Shown one piece after another: positions 26,964-35,860 of a DNA stretch of 64,000 nucleotides. Origin of the DNA: Borreliella spielmanii (GTDB taxonomy: Bacteria > Spirochaetota > Spirochaetia > Borreliales > Borreliaceae); contig NZ_JACHFA010000002.1 in NCBI RefSeq assembly GCF_014201705.1, positions 124,001-188,000 on the forward strand, read 5' to 3'. The notes below the pieces were generated by a model. That model did not search any database. It was not told the origin of the DNA and saw only the letters and a program-made list of their open reading frames with translations. The translations under genes and the position numbers were made by a program. The first letter of the stretch is position 1. The number at the start of each line of letters is the position of its first letter.

Positions 26964-29054
26964 TTGGATGCTACAAAAAATTCTATATTAGGATATTTAG
27001 GACTTAATAATAAGTCTGATTTAATAATTTCGGTCGGTTTGATATTTGTTGTTGCTGGATTTATTTTACCTCTCCCTGCTGTTATTTTAGATGTTTTGAT
27101 TACGATTAATTTAGTAATAAGTCTTTTAATTATTTTAATTGTTCTTTATTCTAAGAGATCTCTAGATTTCTCTGTTTTTCCCACCTTATTGCTTGTAATG
27201 ACTATTTTTGGACTTGTTCTTAATATTTCTTCTACTAGATTAATTTTAACTAAAGGTATAAATTTTGATGGGCAAATGATAAGAACATTTGGTACATTTG
27301 TTGTAGGTAGTTCTGGAATTCAAGGACTTGTTATTGGATTTATAATATTTATAATAATTATTGCTGTTCAATTTATTGTAATTACCAAAGGAGCAACAAG
27401 GGTGGCTGAAGTTGCAGCCCGGTTTGCTCTTGATGCGCTTCCTGGTAAGCAAATGGCCATTGATTCTGCATACAGCTCTGGAAATTTGACAGAAGAAGAG
27501 GCTACAAGGCAAAAAAACGATTTACAATCTGAAGTCAATTTTTATGGCGCAATGGATGGAGCTTCTAAATTTGTATCGGGAAACGTTAAGGTTGGATTTT
27601 TAATAACTCTTATAAATATTCTTGGTGGTTTGTTAGTAGGAATAACTTTACAAGGGCTTAATTTTAATGAAGCTCTTAATAATTATGTGTCATTGACGGT
27701 TGGCGATGGGCTTGTGTCTCAATTGCCGGCTCTTTTAATTTCAACAGCTACAGGTTTGATTGTTACTAGGTCGATTTCAAAAAATAGTTTTGGTGGTGAA
27801 ATTTTTGAGCAATTCACAAATCATTTAGGAATTTATTGGATTGTTGCTGGGTTTTTATTTTTTTTAGCTTTTCTTCCTGGATTTCCAACCTTAATTCTTA
27901 TTTTTTTAAGCTTGCTAATTGCATTTTTAGCTTATTCTCTTTCAGGAATAAGGCGTAAAGAAGAAATTGCTGAAAAAATAAGGCTAGAAGAAGAGCAAGC
28001 GGCAATTTATTCAGACAAAGATGTTGCGCCTGTTGTTCCTCTTGATCCACTAGCTCTTGAGATTGGATATAATCTTGTTCCAATAGTTGATGATACAAAA
28101 ACGTCTGAACTACTCGATCGTATTGTTAAGATAAGGCGTGAGATTGCATTTGAGTTTGGAATAGTTGTGCCTAAGATTAGAATAGTTGATAATATGCGGC
28201 TTCAGCCCAATGCTTATTCTTTTAAACTAAGAGGAGTTGAGGTTGGACGAGGTGAGATTAAACTTGGTAAATTTTTAGTGGTAAATGTTGGAATTGACTC
28301 TGGAATAGATGGAGAGCTTGTTAAAGATCCTTCATTTGGACTTCCTTCTCTTTGGGTAAATGATGATGGGCGAGAAACTGCTGAAAAATTAGGATACACC
28401 GTTGTAGATCCCCCTTCGATTATTGCTACTCATATGACAGAGCTTATTAAAAGACATTCTTATGAAATTTTGACTCGTCAAGATGTTCAAAATACCCTTG
28501 ATGTTTTTAAGAAAGATTATGGGGCTATTGTTGAAGAGGTTCTTAAGAATTTTTCAGTTGGTGAGATCCAAAGGGTTTTACAAGGCCTTTTAAAAGAGCA
28601 GGTTTCAATTCGCAATTTGGTTACAATTTTTGAAACGATTGCAGATTTTACAAGTATTACTAAGGATACATTTTTCTTGATTGAAAAATGTAGACAATCA
28701 GTTGGAAGGCAAATAACTAGTGGTTATTTGGACTTAAATTCTGAACTTAATGTAATAACTTTAAGTCCTAGCTTAGAGCAAATAATAATTGATTCTCGTG
28801 TAGAATCCAATCATGATCTTATAAGTTCAATTGATCCTAATTTGAAAACCAAATTTATTTATGAACTTTTCAAAATTGTAAACGAGGTTCAAGCAGAAGG
28901 ATTTTATCCAGTTATTCTATCAAGCGAATCGTCAAGGCCTATAATAAAGGTGATAACAAGCAGAGAGATTCCAGAGCTTGTTGTTATTTCTGTTTTAGAG
29001 GTTCCTCAAAATATTAAAGTTAATGTTCTTAAAACAGTAGAGGTTGAAGAATAG
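26964..29054 (+). CDS. flhA: Flagellar export gate protein FlhA
   Basis: FlhA forms the nonameric ring of the export gate. The 696-residue protein has eight predicted membrane segments in its first half and the FHIPEP-type signatures SSTRLILTKG, FIIIIAVQFIVITKGATRVA, EVAARFALDALPGKQMAIDS and GAMDGASKFVSGNVKVGFLI. The cytoplasmic half has the substrate and chaperone docking platform (VIATHMTELIKRHSYEILTR). The start is TTG at 26964 with GAGG at 26952-26955. Length is normal. Confidence 0.97.
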   Translation: MDATKNSILGYLGLNNKSDLIISVGLIFVVAGFILPLPAVILDVLITINLVISLLIILIVLYSKRSLDFSVFPTLLLVMTIFGLVLNISSTRLILTKGINFDGQMIRTFGTFVVGSSGIQGLVIGFIIFIIIIAVQFIVITKGATRVAEVAARFALDALPGKQMAIDSAYSSGNLTEEEATRQKNDLQSEVNFYGAMDGASKFVSGNVKVGFLITLINILGGLLVGITLQGLNFNEALNNYVSLTVGDGLVSQLPALLISTATGLIVTRSISKNSFGGEIFEQFTNHLGIYWIVAGFLFFLAFLPGFPTLILIFLSLLIAFLAYSLSGIRRKEEIAEKIRLEEEQAAIYSDKDVAPVVPLDPLALEIGYNLVPIVDDTKTSELLDRIVKIRREIAFEFGIVVPKIRIVDNMRLQPNAYSFKLRGVEVGRGEIKLGKFLVVNVGIDSGIDGELVKDPSFGLPSLWVNDDGRETAEKLGYTVVDPPSIIATHMTELIKRHSYEILTRQDVQNTLDVFKKDYGAIVEEVLKNFSVGEIQRVLQGLLKEQVSIRNLVTIFETIADFTSITKDTFFLIEKCRQSVGRQITSGYLDLNSELNVITLSPSLEQIIIDSRVESNHDLISSIDPNLKTKFIYELFKIVNEVQAEGFYPVILSSESSRPIIKVITSREIPELVVISVLEVPQNIKVNVLKTVEVEE

Positions 29055-29058
29055 TATT

Positions 29059-30225
29059 ATGGTTCAATATTTTACAGAAAAAGGTCCAACTTATAATGAA
29101 GTTATAGAAATAATTAAGAAAAAATACGGTAAGAATGCTAGGGTTATGACCTATAAGACCATTCCTCATGGAGGGATTTTAGGCTTGTTTAGCAAAGATT
29201 GGGTTGAAGTTTCAGGTTATGTTAGGTATGACATTGGGAATCAACAGATTAATATTGAGGATGAAAAGCGCAAGATCCTTCAAAGCATCAAAAGAGAAGA
29301 AAATTCTTCAATCGAAGATGTACTCAAAGAAGTTAAGTCTCTTAAAACAGAACTTGCTCACAAAAAAGAAAATATTAATCATCCAACAATTACAAAAATT
29401 GAAGATATTTTAAGAGAAAATGATTTTTCTGAAAATTATATTAAAGACATTAATGAGTTTATTAAGAGAGAATTCAGTTTGTCAGATCTTGATGATTATG
29501 AGAGAGTTAGAGAGGATGTCGTTTTGTATATTGCAAAGACAATTAAATGTTCAGGATCTATTATTGATGATCTTAAGAAAAGGGTTTTTATTCTAGTTGG
29601 TCCAACAGGTGTTGGAAAGACTACCACAATTGCAAAACTTGCAGCAATTTATGGTATTAATGGAGAATCTAAGAGTTTGAATATTAAGATTATTACTATT
29701 GATAATTATCGTATTGGAGCTAAAAAACAAATTCAAACTTATGGCGATATTATGGGTATTCCGGTTAGAGCAATTGAGTCTTTTAAAGATTTAAAAGATG
29801 AAATTACCGATTCAAAGGATTTCGATCTTATACTTGTTGATACAATTGGCAAAAGTCCTAAAGATTTTATGAAGCTTGCTGAGATGAAGGAACTTCTTAA
29901 TGCTTGCGGAAGAGATGCCGAATTTCATTTGGCTGTGAGTTCTACTACAAAAACATCAGATGTTAAAGAAATATTTCATCAATTCTCTCCTTTTAATTAT
30001 AAAACTGTGATTTTTACCAAAGTAGATGAAACCACTTGTGTTGGAAATTTGATAAGTTTAATTTATGAAATGAAGAAAGTAGTTTCTTATGTTACAGATG
30101 GGCAAATTGTTCCTCATAATATCAGCGTTGCAGAACCACTTACTTTTATTAGAAGAATAAATGGCTACAGAATAAGCGATGATGCAGAGTTTATTAAGAA
30201 GATAAAAAGTAAATCTTATTATTAA
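29059..30225 (+). CDS. flhF: SRP-type GTPase FlhF, flagellar placement
   Basis: FlhF marks the cell pole and controls flagellar number and position. The 388-residue protein has a basic N-terminal domain ([20 protein letters not shown]), a helical N domain, and an SRP-type G domain: P-loop [36 protein letters not shown]3 DTIGKSPKD (DTAGR in most SRP GTPases) and G4 TKVDE. A longer frame from TTG 29044 would overlap flhA by 11 bases; the ATG at 29059 gives the expected N-terminus. flhG follows. Confidence 0.96.
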   Translation: MVQYFTEKGPTYNEVIEIIKKKYGKNARVMTYKTIPHGGILGLFSKDWVEVSGYVRYDIGNQQINIEDEKRKILQSIKREENSSIEDVLKEVKSLKTELAHKKENINHPTITKIEDILRENDFSENYIKDINEFIKREFSLSDLDDYERVREDVVLYIAKTIKCSGSIIDDLKKRVFILVGPTGVGKTTTIAKLAAIYGINGESKSLNIKIITIDNYRIGAKKQIQTYGDIMGIPVRAIESFKDLKDEITDSKDFDLILVDTIGKSPKDFMKLAEMKELLNACGRDAEFHLAVSSTTKTSDVKEIFHQFSPFNYKTVIFTKVDETTCVGNLISLIYEMKKVVSYVTDGQIVPHNISVAEPLTFIRRINGYRISDDAEFIKKIKSKSYY

Positions 30226-30236
30226 GGAAAGTTATA

Positions 30237-31124
30237 ATGGAAGATCAAGCTCAAAGTTTAAGAGATATGATGAGATTAAATGGTAAATTTAATTTTTCAA
30301 TTGATGAGAAAGTTCAAAATAGTAAAACAAGATTTATTGCTGTTAGTAGTGGCAAAGGTGGTGTTGGCAAAAGCAATATTGCGATTGGACTTGCTCTTAA
30401 ATATTCTGAACTTGGTAAAAAGGTATTAATACTTGATGCTGACATTGGAATGGCCAATGTTAATATTTTGCTTGGAGTTATTCCTAGGTATAGTATATAT
30501 CATATGATTGCTCAAAGTCGTGATATTAGAGAGGTAATAACAAAGACAGAGTACAATATTGATCTTTTAGCTGGTGCTTCTGGTACAATGGAGCTTTTAG
30601 ATCTCTCTGATGTTGATATTAATAAATTTATAAAAGAATTATTAAAAATATATGAATATGATATAGTTGTAATAGATACTAGTGCCGGGATTTCAAGACA
30701 AGTTATTTCGTTTTTACTTTCTAGTGACGATGTTGTTATTGTTACTACTCCAGAGCCCACTTCGATTACTGATGCTTATGGAATAATAAAGGTTTTGTCT
30801 TATAAGATGGAGAATTTGAAAAATTTAAGACTTATTGTTAATAGAGTAGCTAATGTTAGTGAGGCTAAGGGAGTTGCTAAAAAGGTTATAGATATTTCAG
30901 GACAATTTTTAAATTTAAATATTGATTATTTGGGATACATTTATGAGGATCAAAATATTAGAAGCTCTGTTTTTAAGCAAAAGCCTTTTGTTTTGGTAAA
31001 TCCAAATAGCAAAGCTAGTTATTGTCTTGATTCTATTGTTGCCACTCTTGAAGAAGTTTCTCTAGATAGCAGAAAAAGAAGAGGTGTTATAGGTTTTATA
31101 TTAAGATTTTTTGGTGTAGAATAG
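30237..31124 (+). CDS. flhG: MinD-like ATPase FlhG (YlxH/FleN)
   Basis: FlhG is a ParA/MinD-type ATPase that limits flagellar number by acting on FlhF. The 295-residue protein has the deviant Walker [33 protein letters not shown] and IDTSAGIS. Near the N-terminus [11 protein letters not shown] (residues 3-13) fits DQAxxLR, the motif reported to stimulate FlhF GTPase activity in other bacteria. The C-terminus ([15 protein letters not shown]) is a basic, hydrophobic helix suited to membrane binding. AAGGAA precedes the ATG. Confidence 0.95.
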   Translation: MEDQAQSLRDMMRLNGKFNFSIDEKVQNSKTRFIAVSSGKGGVGKSNIAIGLALKYSELGKKVLILDADIGMANVNILLGVIPRYSIYHMIAQSRDIREVITKTEYNIDLLAGASGTMELLDLSDVDINKFIKELLKIYEYDIVVIDTSAGISRQVISFLLSSDDVVIVTTPEPTSITDAYGIIKVLSYKMENLKNLRLIVNRVANVSEAKGVAKKVIDISGQFLNLNIDYLGYIYEDQNIRSSVFKQKPFVLVNPNSKASYCLDSIVATLEEVSLDSRKRRGVIGFILRFFGVE

Positions 31125-31133
31125 TGGGGCATT

Positions 31134-31613
31134 ATGTTTATAAGTAGGGAATTAAAGTATATTTTATTAGCTAGTGTGTCAGCATTGTTTATCTCAGCAG
31201 TTTTAGGATTATTTTGCGGCTTACCATTTTTTACAATCTTAGTGAGATCTTGTTTCCAGTTTGTATTTTTTTTTGTTATTGGGCTTTTAATTGAATTTCT
31301 TTATAAGAAATATTTATCAAATCTTTTTTCGACAGAATTGTCTAGTGTTATGGAAAATAAATCCCAAGATGATAAGAAGGTTTATAAAGATTTTAACGAT
31401 AATCTTGATTTTCAAAATAAAAATTCTCTTTATGAGAATTCTCAAAATATCAGTAATAGTGCTGATCTTTTAGAAGAGGTTAAAAAGTATAAATTTGAGA
31501 CTGAAGACATGAGAGAGGAAAGTGACAAAAATAAAAAAATGTCATTTATTGAAGATAATGATCCAAAAGTTGTTGCAGATGCTATTAAAACTTTAATGAG
31601 CAAGAAGGAATAA
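31134..31613 (+). CDS. Small two-helix membrane protein (BB0268-like; reported as atypical Hfq)
   Basis: A 159-residue product. The N-terminus contains two hydrophobic segments, about residues 10-30 and 36-56, then a hydrophilic, Asn/Lys/Glu-rich tail of about 100 residues. The end, DNDPKVVADAIKTLM followed by SKKE, looks like a short amphipathic helix and resembles the FliG-binding tail of FliF in pattern. From memory, the equivalent gene in B. burgdorferi (BB0268) was reported as an unusual Hfq able to complement E. coli; I see no Sm1/Sm2 motif, and the membrane helices do not fit a standard Hfq. Its place between flhG and a FapA-like gene suggests a flagellar role instead or as well. Confidence 0.6.
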   Translation: MFISRELKYILLASVSALFISAVLGLFCGLPFFTILVRSCFQFVFFFVIGLLIEFLYKKYLSNLFSTELSSVMENKSQDDKKVYKDFNDNLDFQNKNSLYENSQNISNSADLLEEVKKYKFETEDMREESDKNKKMSFIEDNDPKVVADAIKTLMSKKE

Positions 31614-31615
31614 AT

Positions 31616-33523
31616 ATGGATGATAGGGCTATAAATTTTTCTGAACTTTGTGATAAGATGCGATCTTACTTAGAAAGAGAAAGTTATGTTAATTTAATGG
31701 AAATAGAAGCAGATACCCTTGAAGAAGCTTTAAATGATGCTTCTTTAGAGCTTTCAGTGCCTTATAAAGAATTAGACTATGAGATTTTATTAAAAGGTAG
31801 TAATGGTATATTAGGATATGGAAGGAAAAAATGGAAAATAGTTGCCTACAGAAGTGCTTCTAGTAAGCCAAAAGTGTCTCTTGATGCAAAAAATGATTCA
31901 GGAGAAAAAAAAACGGTTTCATCGGACGGCGAATTTTTTATCAGGAAATCTTCCAAAGGTGTATTTTTAAAGGTTATCTCATCAAAGGGACAAGGAATTT
32001 CTATTAAGTATCAAGATGTTCTTTCTAAATTGGAATTACATAACAATATTGAAAAGTTTAATAAAGACATTGTGAAAGGTATAGTTGAAAATGCTAGTGG
32101 ATATTATGAAAAAATTGCTGATTTTGAGTCTGACCCTTCTGAAAATGTTACAATGATGGTTCAAATATCAGAAAATTCAATGTCAGTTACTATTGAATTT
32201 ACTGCGCCTGGAATTAATGGGGCTGAAATTTTTTCACAAGATATTTTTAATATTCTTAGAAAATATGGGGTAATAGATATTGCAATACTTAAAGATAAAG
32301 TAGCAAAATTTGTGGATTATCCTGTTTATGGAGAACCTGTTGAACTTGCAAGGGGCTTAGAGCCAGTAAAGGGTAAAGATTCTTATATCGATTTTATTGT
32401 TGATGAAAATAATAGACTTGGTGAGTATGAGGTTTCAAGCATAGGATTTAGAAATGTTGTTGAAGGCGAGGAGTTGGCCAGGATTATTCCTTTTGGTAAA
32501 GGTGTAGATGGCTATACTGTTTTTGGTAAAGTGTTAAAATCAGAGAGTGGGCAAGATATTAATTTTGTTTTAGGGGAAAATACTTTTAGAGATGGTTATA
32601 AAATTCGTGCAAAATGTAATGGGTATATGTCTGTTTCAGATGGTGTAATATCTGTTCATAATATCTATTTAGTCAGGGGTGATGTTGGACCTGCTACTGG
32701 AGATATAGTAAATAACGGAATGGTTCTTGTTCAAGGCAATGTTTTAGATGGATACAATATTATGGCCAAAAGTGGTATAGAAGTGAAAGGATTGGTAGGT
32801 CGGTGTAATTTAAAAACGGATGGGTCTATTATTTTTCATAGTGGTGTGAATGGTAAGGGTGATTCTAAGATTTATGCACGGGGTAATATTAGAGCTAAGT
32901 TTTTAGAAAATGTTACTTTAAATTGTGGTGGGGAAGTTGAAGTTTTAAGAGGCATTGTGAATTCTTCAGTTTCTTCTAAAAAGAGAGTTCTTTGCATTGG
33001 TAAAAAATCAAAAATAGTTGGTTCTAATGTTTACGCTAAAGAAGAAGTCAGGGCTTATTCTATAGGTTCTGATAGAAGTTGTGAAACTTGCATTGATGTT
33101 GGCTATGATCCTGAAATTAAAGATTTACTGACTAGATTTACTAATCATCTTGAAAAGATTGAAAAGCGATTAGAAGTTTTAACTAAAGATATTGTTGCTT
33201 TAAAGAAGAATATTGTACTTGTTACAGATAAGGCAGAAAAGTCCTTAAAGATCGATAGTTATAATGAATTTGTTAATGAGAGCAAAATTCTTAGAATGGA
33301 AATAAAAATGATAGAGTCTAAGCGAATTGATTTGCAAAATGAGCTTGAAAATACTAAGATAGAAGGTAAAGTTTCTGTTGAAAATATAGCTTGTTCAGGT
33401 GTTAAGCTTTATATTAAGAATGCTTTTTATGAGCTTTCAAAAGATTACAGCAATGTTACTTTTGTAGAGGATGATAATTATATTAAAGTTATGACCTATA
33501 TTCCTTTTAAATCTGGTCAATGA
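31616..33523 (+). CDS. FapA-like DUF342 protein with N-terminal Jag-N-like domain
   Basis: A 635-residue cytoplasmic protein. Residues about 15-75 (EIEADTLEEALNDASLELSV and LLKGSNGILGYGRKKWKIVA) resemble the Jag-N domain found before RNA-binding KH/R3H modules. Residues about 170-500 fit FapA/DUF342: GEELARIIPFGKGVDGYTVF, then RGDVGPATGDIVNNGMVLVQ and GNVLDGYNIMAKSGIEVKGL, a run of short beta turns as in a beta helix. The C-terminus is coiled coil (LEKIEKRLEVLTKDIVALKK). FapA proteins affect flagellar assembly and polar placement in Vibrio. The position after flhF/flhG supports a similar task, by inference. Confidence 0.75.
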   Translation: MDDRAINFSELCDKMRSYLERESYVNLMEIEADTLEEALNDASLELSVPYKELDYEILLKGSNGILGYGRKKWKIVAYRSASSKPKVSLDAKNDSGEKKTVSSDGEFFIRKSSKGVFLKVISSKGQGISIKYQDVLSKLELHNNIEKFNKDIVKGIVENASGYYEKIADFESDPSENVTMMVQISENSMSVTIEFTAPGINGAEIFSQDIFNILRKYGVIDIAILKDKVAKFVDYPVYGEPVELARGLEPVKGKDSYIDFIVDENNRLGEYEVSSIGFRNVVEGEELARIIPFGKGVDGYTVFGKVLKSESGQDINFVLGENTFRDGYKIRAKCNGYMSVSDGVISVHNIYLVRGDVGPATGDIVNNGMVLVQGNVLDGYNIMAKSGIEVKGLVGRCNLKTDGSIIFHSGVNGKGDSKIYARGNIRAKFLENVTLNCGGEVEVLRGIVNSSVSSKKRVLCIGKKSKIVGSNVYAKEEVRAYSIGSDRSCETCIDVGYDPEIKDLLTRFTNHLEKIEKRLEVLTKDIVALKKNIVLVTDKAEKSLKIDSYNEFVNESKILRMEIKMIESKRIDLQNELENTKIEGKVSVENIACSGVKLYIKNAFYELSKDYSNVTFVEDDNYIKVMTYIPFKSGQ

Positions 33524-33545
33524 TTTTTAATATAAGGATTAAGAT

Positions 33546-33848
33546 ATGGATACATTTGAAGTTTTTAAAATGTCTGTTGTTGGGTCTTTTAAGGCTAGGC
33601 AGTTTTTAAGTGAAGATGAAAAGCATAAAAGATTAAAAATGAATCAAAATACTAGATTGAAATTTTTAAGAGATTCTCATACTGATTCTGAGGTTGGCAA
33701 TATATGTGCAGTTGGCAAAGTTGAAGATAATCTTTTGCTTTCGTTTCCAGTTAAAAAAAACAAGAATGAAGAAAAAGTGATGCTTAGTTTATATTCTGGT
33801 AAATTTGAAGATCCTAAAATTGGTAAAAATGTTAATATTAAGAGATAA
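33546..33848 (+). CDS. Small protein of unknown function (BB0266-like)
   Basis: A 100-residue soluble, basic protein (starts MDTFEVFKMSVVGSFKARQF) with no signal peptide, membrane helix or motif I recognise. An AAGGAT lies before the ATG, and codon use matches its neighbours, so it appears to be a genuine gene. The central GNICAVGKVEDNLLLSFPV region looks beta-rich. It lies between the FapA-like gene and a membrane/HTH protein within the same run and is probably co-transcribed with the flagellar genes. No function can be given. Confidence 0.65.
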   Translation: MDTFEVFKMSVVGSFKARQFLSEDEKHKRLKMNQNTRLKFLRDSHTDSEVGNICAVGKVEDNLLLSFPVKKNKNEEKVMLSLYSGKFEDPKIGKNVNIKR

Positions 33849-33867
33849 AATGTTTTAGGTCTTTTAT

Positions 33868-34389
33868 ATGTTTATTGTTTTTTATCTTATTTTAATTATA
33901 TTTATTTTTATATATTTTCATGTGTATGTTAATTTGAAAATAAAATCTAATAGCATACTTAGAAAGTTCAAAAGCGAGGTAGATAAAACGATTATTGAAA
34001 TTAATCAAGCTACGGATAGAAATATAAATATTATTGAAATAAAAATCGAAAGTTTAAATAGAATTATTAAAGAGGTTGATGAGAGAATTGAAATTCTTGA
34101 TCAGAGATTGTTAGGGTTTAATGGTAGTTCTATCCCTGGGGATAGTTCTTCTAATTTTGGATCTAAGAATGATGGAATTTATAAGAGTAATTTGGATTAT
34201 TCTATGCCTACTATCGAAAAAAATATAATAAAAGAAAGTTATAATATTCGCAATCAGGTTATTTTACTTCATGAACAAGGTATGTCTTTTGAAGCCATTG
34301 CTAAAAAGTTTAAGTTAGATTTAGGCGAGGTTGAGTTAATTATTTCAATACATAGGGGAGGTATTCATGAAAAAATGGATAGGTATTGA
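33868..34389 (+). CDS. Membrane-anchored coiled-coil protein with C-terminal HTH (BB0265-like)
   Basis: A 173-residue protein: an N-terminal membrane helix (residues 2-20), a coiled coil (about 25-85; KIESLNRIIKEVDERIEILD), a Ser/Gly-rich linker and a C-terminal helix-turn-helix-like unit (ILLHEQGMSFEAIAKKFKLD, then LGEVELIISIHR). The last part is like the HTH seen at the end of DUF6115/DUF2802-type proteins near flagellar genes. Whether it binds DNA while anchored in the membrane is unknown. Its final 23 bases overlap the start of the downstream dnaK-like gene. Confidence 0.65.
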   Translation: MFIVFYLILIIFIFIYFHVYVNLKIKSNSILRKFKSEVDKTIIEINQATDRNINIIEIKIESLNRIIKEVDERIEILDQRLLGFNGSSIPGDSSSNFGSKNDGIYKSNLDYSMPTIEKNIIKESYNIRNQVILLHEQGMSFEAIAKKFKLDLGEVELIISIHRGGIHEKMDRY

Positions 34390-35836
34390 TCTTGGAACCA
34401 CAAATACTGTGGCATCGTATTTTGATGTTAGTTCTAAGATAATATTAAATGAAAGGGGTGAGCGAATAACACCTTCTATTGTTTCTTTCTCAGATAAAGG
34501 TGTCCTTGTGGGAAGTGCTGCTAAAAATCAAATTTTAGTCAATCCCCATAAAACATTCTATGATTTTAAGACCAATATGGGTTCTAATACTTTTTATAAA
34601 GTAGATGGTGAATTTTATAGAGCAGAATATATTTCAGCACATTTGCTTTCTAGTGTTAAAAAGAACGCTGAAAAGTTTTTAGATGAAAAGATTGAAAATG
34701 TTGTAATAACAGTTCCTGCATATTTTTCCGAGATTCAAAGAAGAGGTGTTGTTGAGGCTGCAAATTTTGCTGGTTTGAATTGTAAGGCTATACTTAATGA
34801 ACCAACCGCAGCTGCTATTGCTTATGCCTTTGAAAGACAGGTTGATGGAATTTTTCTTATTTATGATCTTGGAGGTGGGACTTTTGATGTAACTCTTATG
34901 GAAAAGCAAGGCGATACTTATACTGTTCTTTCGGTTAAAGGACAAAGCCGACTTGGAGGCAATGATTTTAATAAAATTATCGAAAAGCATGTTTTAGATA
35001 GTTTTAAAAATGAATATCCCGATTTTGATTTAGACGATGTTTTTCTTCTTGAGCAGTTAAGAGAACGAATTGAAGAGGGTAAAAAAAATTTATCTGTCAT
35101 GGAAGAGGTCGACATCACTTTGCTTTTCCTTAATGGCAATCATTTAAATTATAGACTTAAAAGGAATGAATTTAATTTAATGATAAGTGAATATGTTGAT
35201 AAAACTATTCAATTGTCTATGGAATGTATTGCTGATTCTGGAATTGATATTAATAGTGTTTCTAAAATCATACTTTCTGGTGGTTCAACAAGGATTCCTT
35301 TAATTGAAAAAGTTTTAAAGGAAGCTTTTCCTGCTGTTTCGATTTTAGATGCTTTAAACCAAGATGAAGTTGTAGCTATTGGTGCAGGTATTCATGCTTT
35401 TGGTCTTTCTAAAAATGATTCTGTTATTAAGTTTAAAGATGTGACTCCTTATTCTCTTGGACTTGAAATAAGAGATAATAAATTTTTTACTTTAATAGAG
35501 AGAAACACTGCTTTGCCGATTTCCAGGAGTAAACTATTTACGACTACCAACGATTATCAAGATGAAATTGAGATCCATATACTCCAAGGTGAATATAAAA
35601 AAGCTTCTTTGAATTATTCTATAGGTAGATTTTCCTTTGGCAATATTCAAAAAGCTTTAAAAGGAATCCCTAAAATAGAGGTGCTTTTTACTTTAAATGA
35701 AAGTGGTATTTTAAGCGTTAATGCTAAAGATTTAGAGACGAATTCTTCTAATTTTATTGAAATAAAAATTACAAGTTCATCTGACAATGTGGCAAAAGAA
35801 AGTCTTTCAGGCACTTTTATAAGTATTATTGATTAA
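34367..35836 (+). CDS. Short Hsp70 family protein (DnaK-2), lacks lid domain
   Basis: A 489-residue Hsp70 homologue. The ATPase domain is complete: GIDLGTTNTVASYF at the start, NEPTAAAIAYAFER, YDLGGGTFDVTLME and LSGGSTRIPLIEKVL. The substrate-binding beta domain follows (VTPYSLGLEIRDNKFFTLIE to LSVNAKDLETNSSN). The chain then ends, so the alpha-helical lid and C-terminal EEVD-like tail of full DnaK (about 635 residues) are absent. AGGGGAGG just before the ATG is strong even though the start is inside the preceding gene. Its clients are unknown; placement at the end of the flagellar run is suggestive only. Confidence 0.9.
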   Translation: MKKWIGIDLGTTNTVASYFDVSSKIILNERGERITPSIVSFSDKGVLVGSAAKNQILVNPHKTFYDFKTNMGSNTFYKVDGEFYRAEYISAHLLSSVKKNAEKFLDEKIENVVITVPAYFSEIQRRGVVEAANFAGLNCKAILNEPTAAAIAYAFERQVDGIFLIYDLGGGTFDVTLMEKQGDTYTVLSVKGQSRLGGNDFNKIIEKHVLDSFKNEYPDFDLDDVFLLEQLRERIEEGKKNLSVMEEVDITLLFLNGNHLNYRLKRNEFNLMISEYVDKTIQLSMECIADSGIDINSVSKIILSGGSTRIPLIEKVLKEAFPAVSILDALNQDEVVAIGAGIHAFGLSKNDSVIKFKDVTPYSLGLEIRDNKFFTLIERNTALPISRSKLFTTTNDYQDEIEIHILQGEYKKASLNYSIGRFSFGNIQKALKGIPKIEVLFTLNESGILSVNAKDLETNSSNFIEIKITSSSDNVAKESLSGTFISIID

Positions 35837-35860
35837 AGATTTAAAAGGAATAAGACTTTT

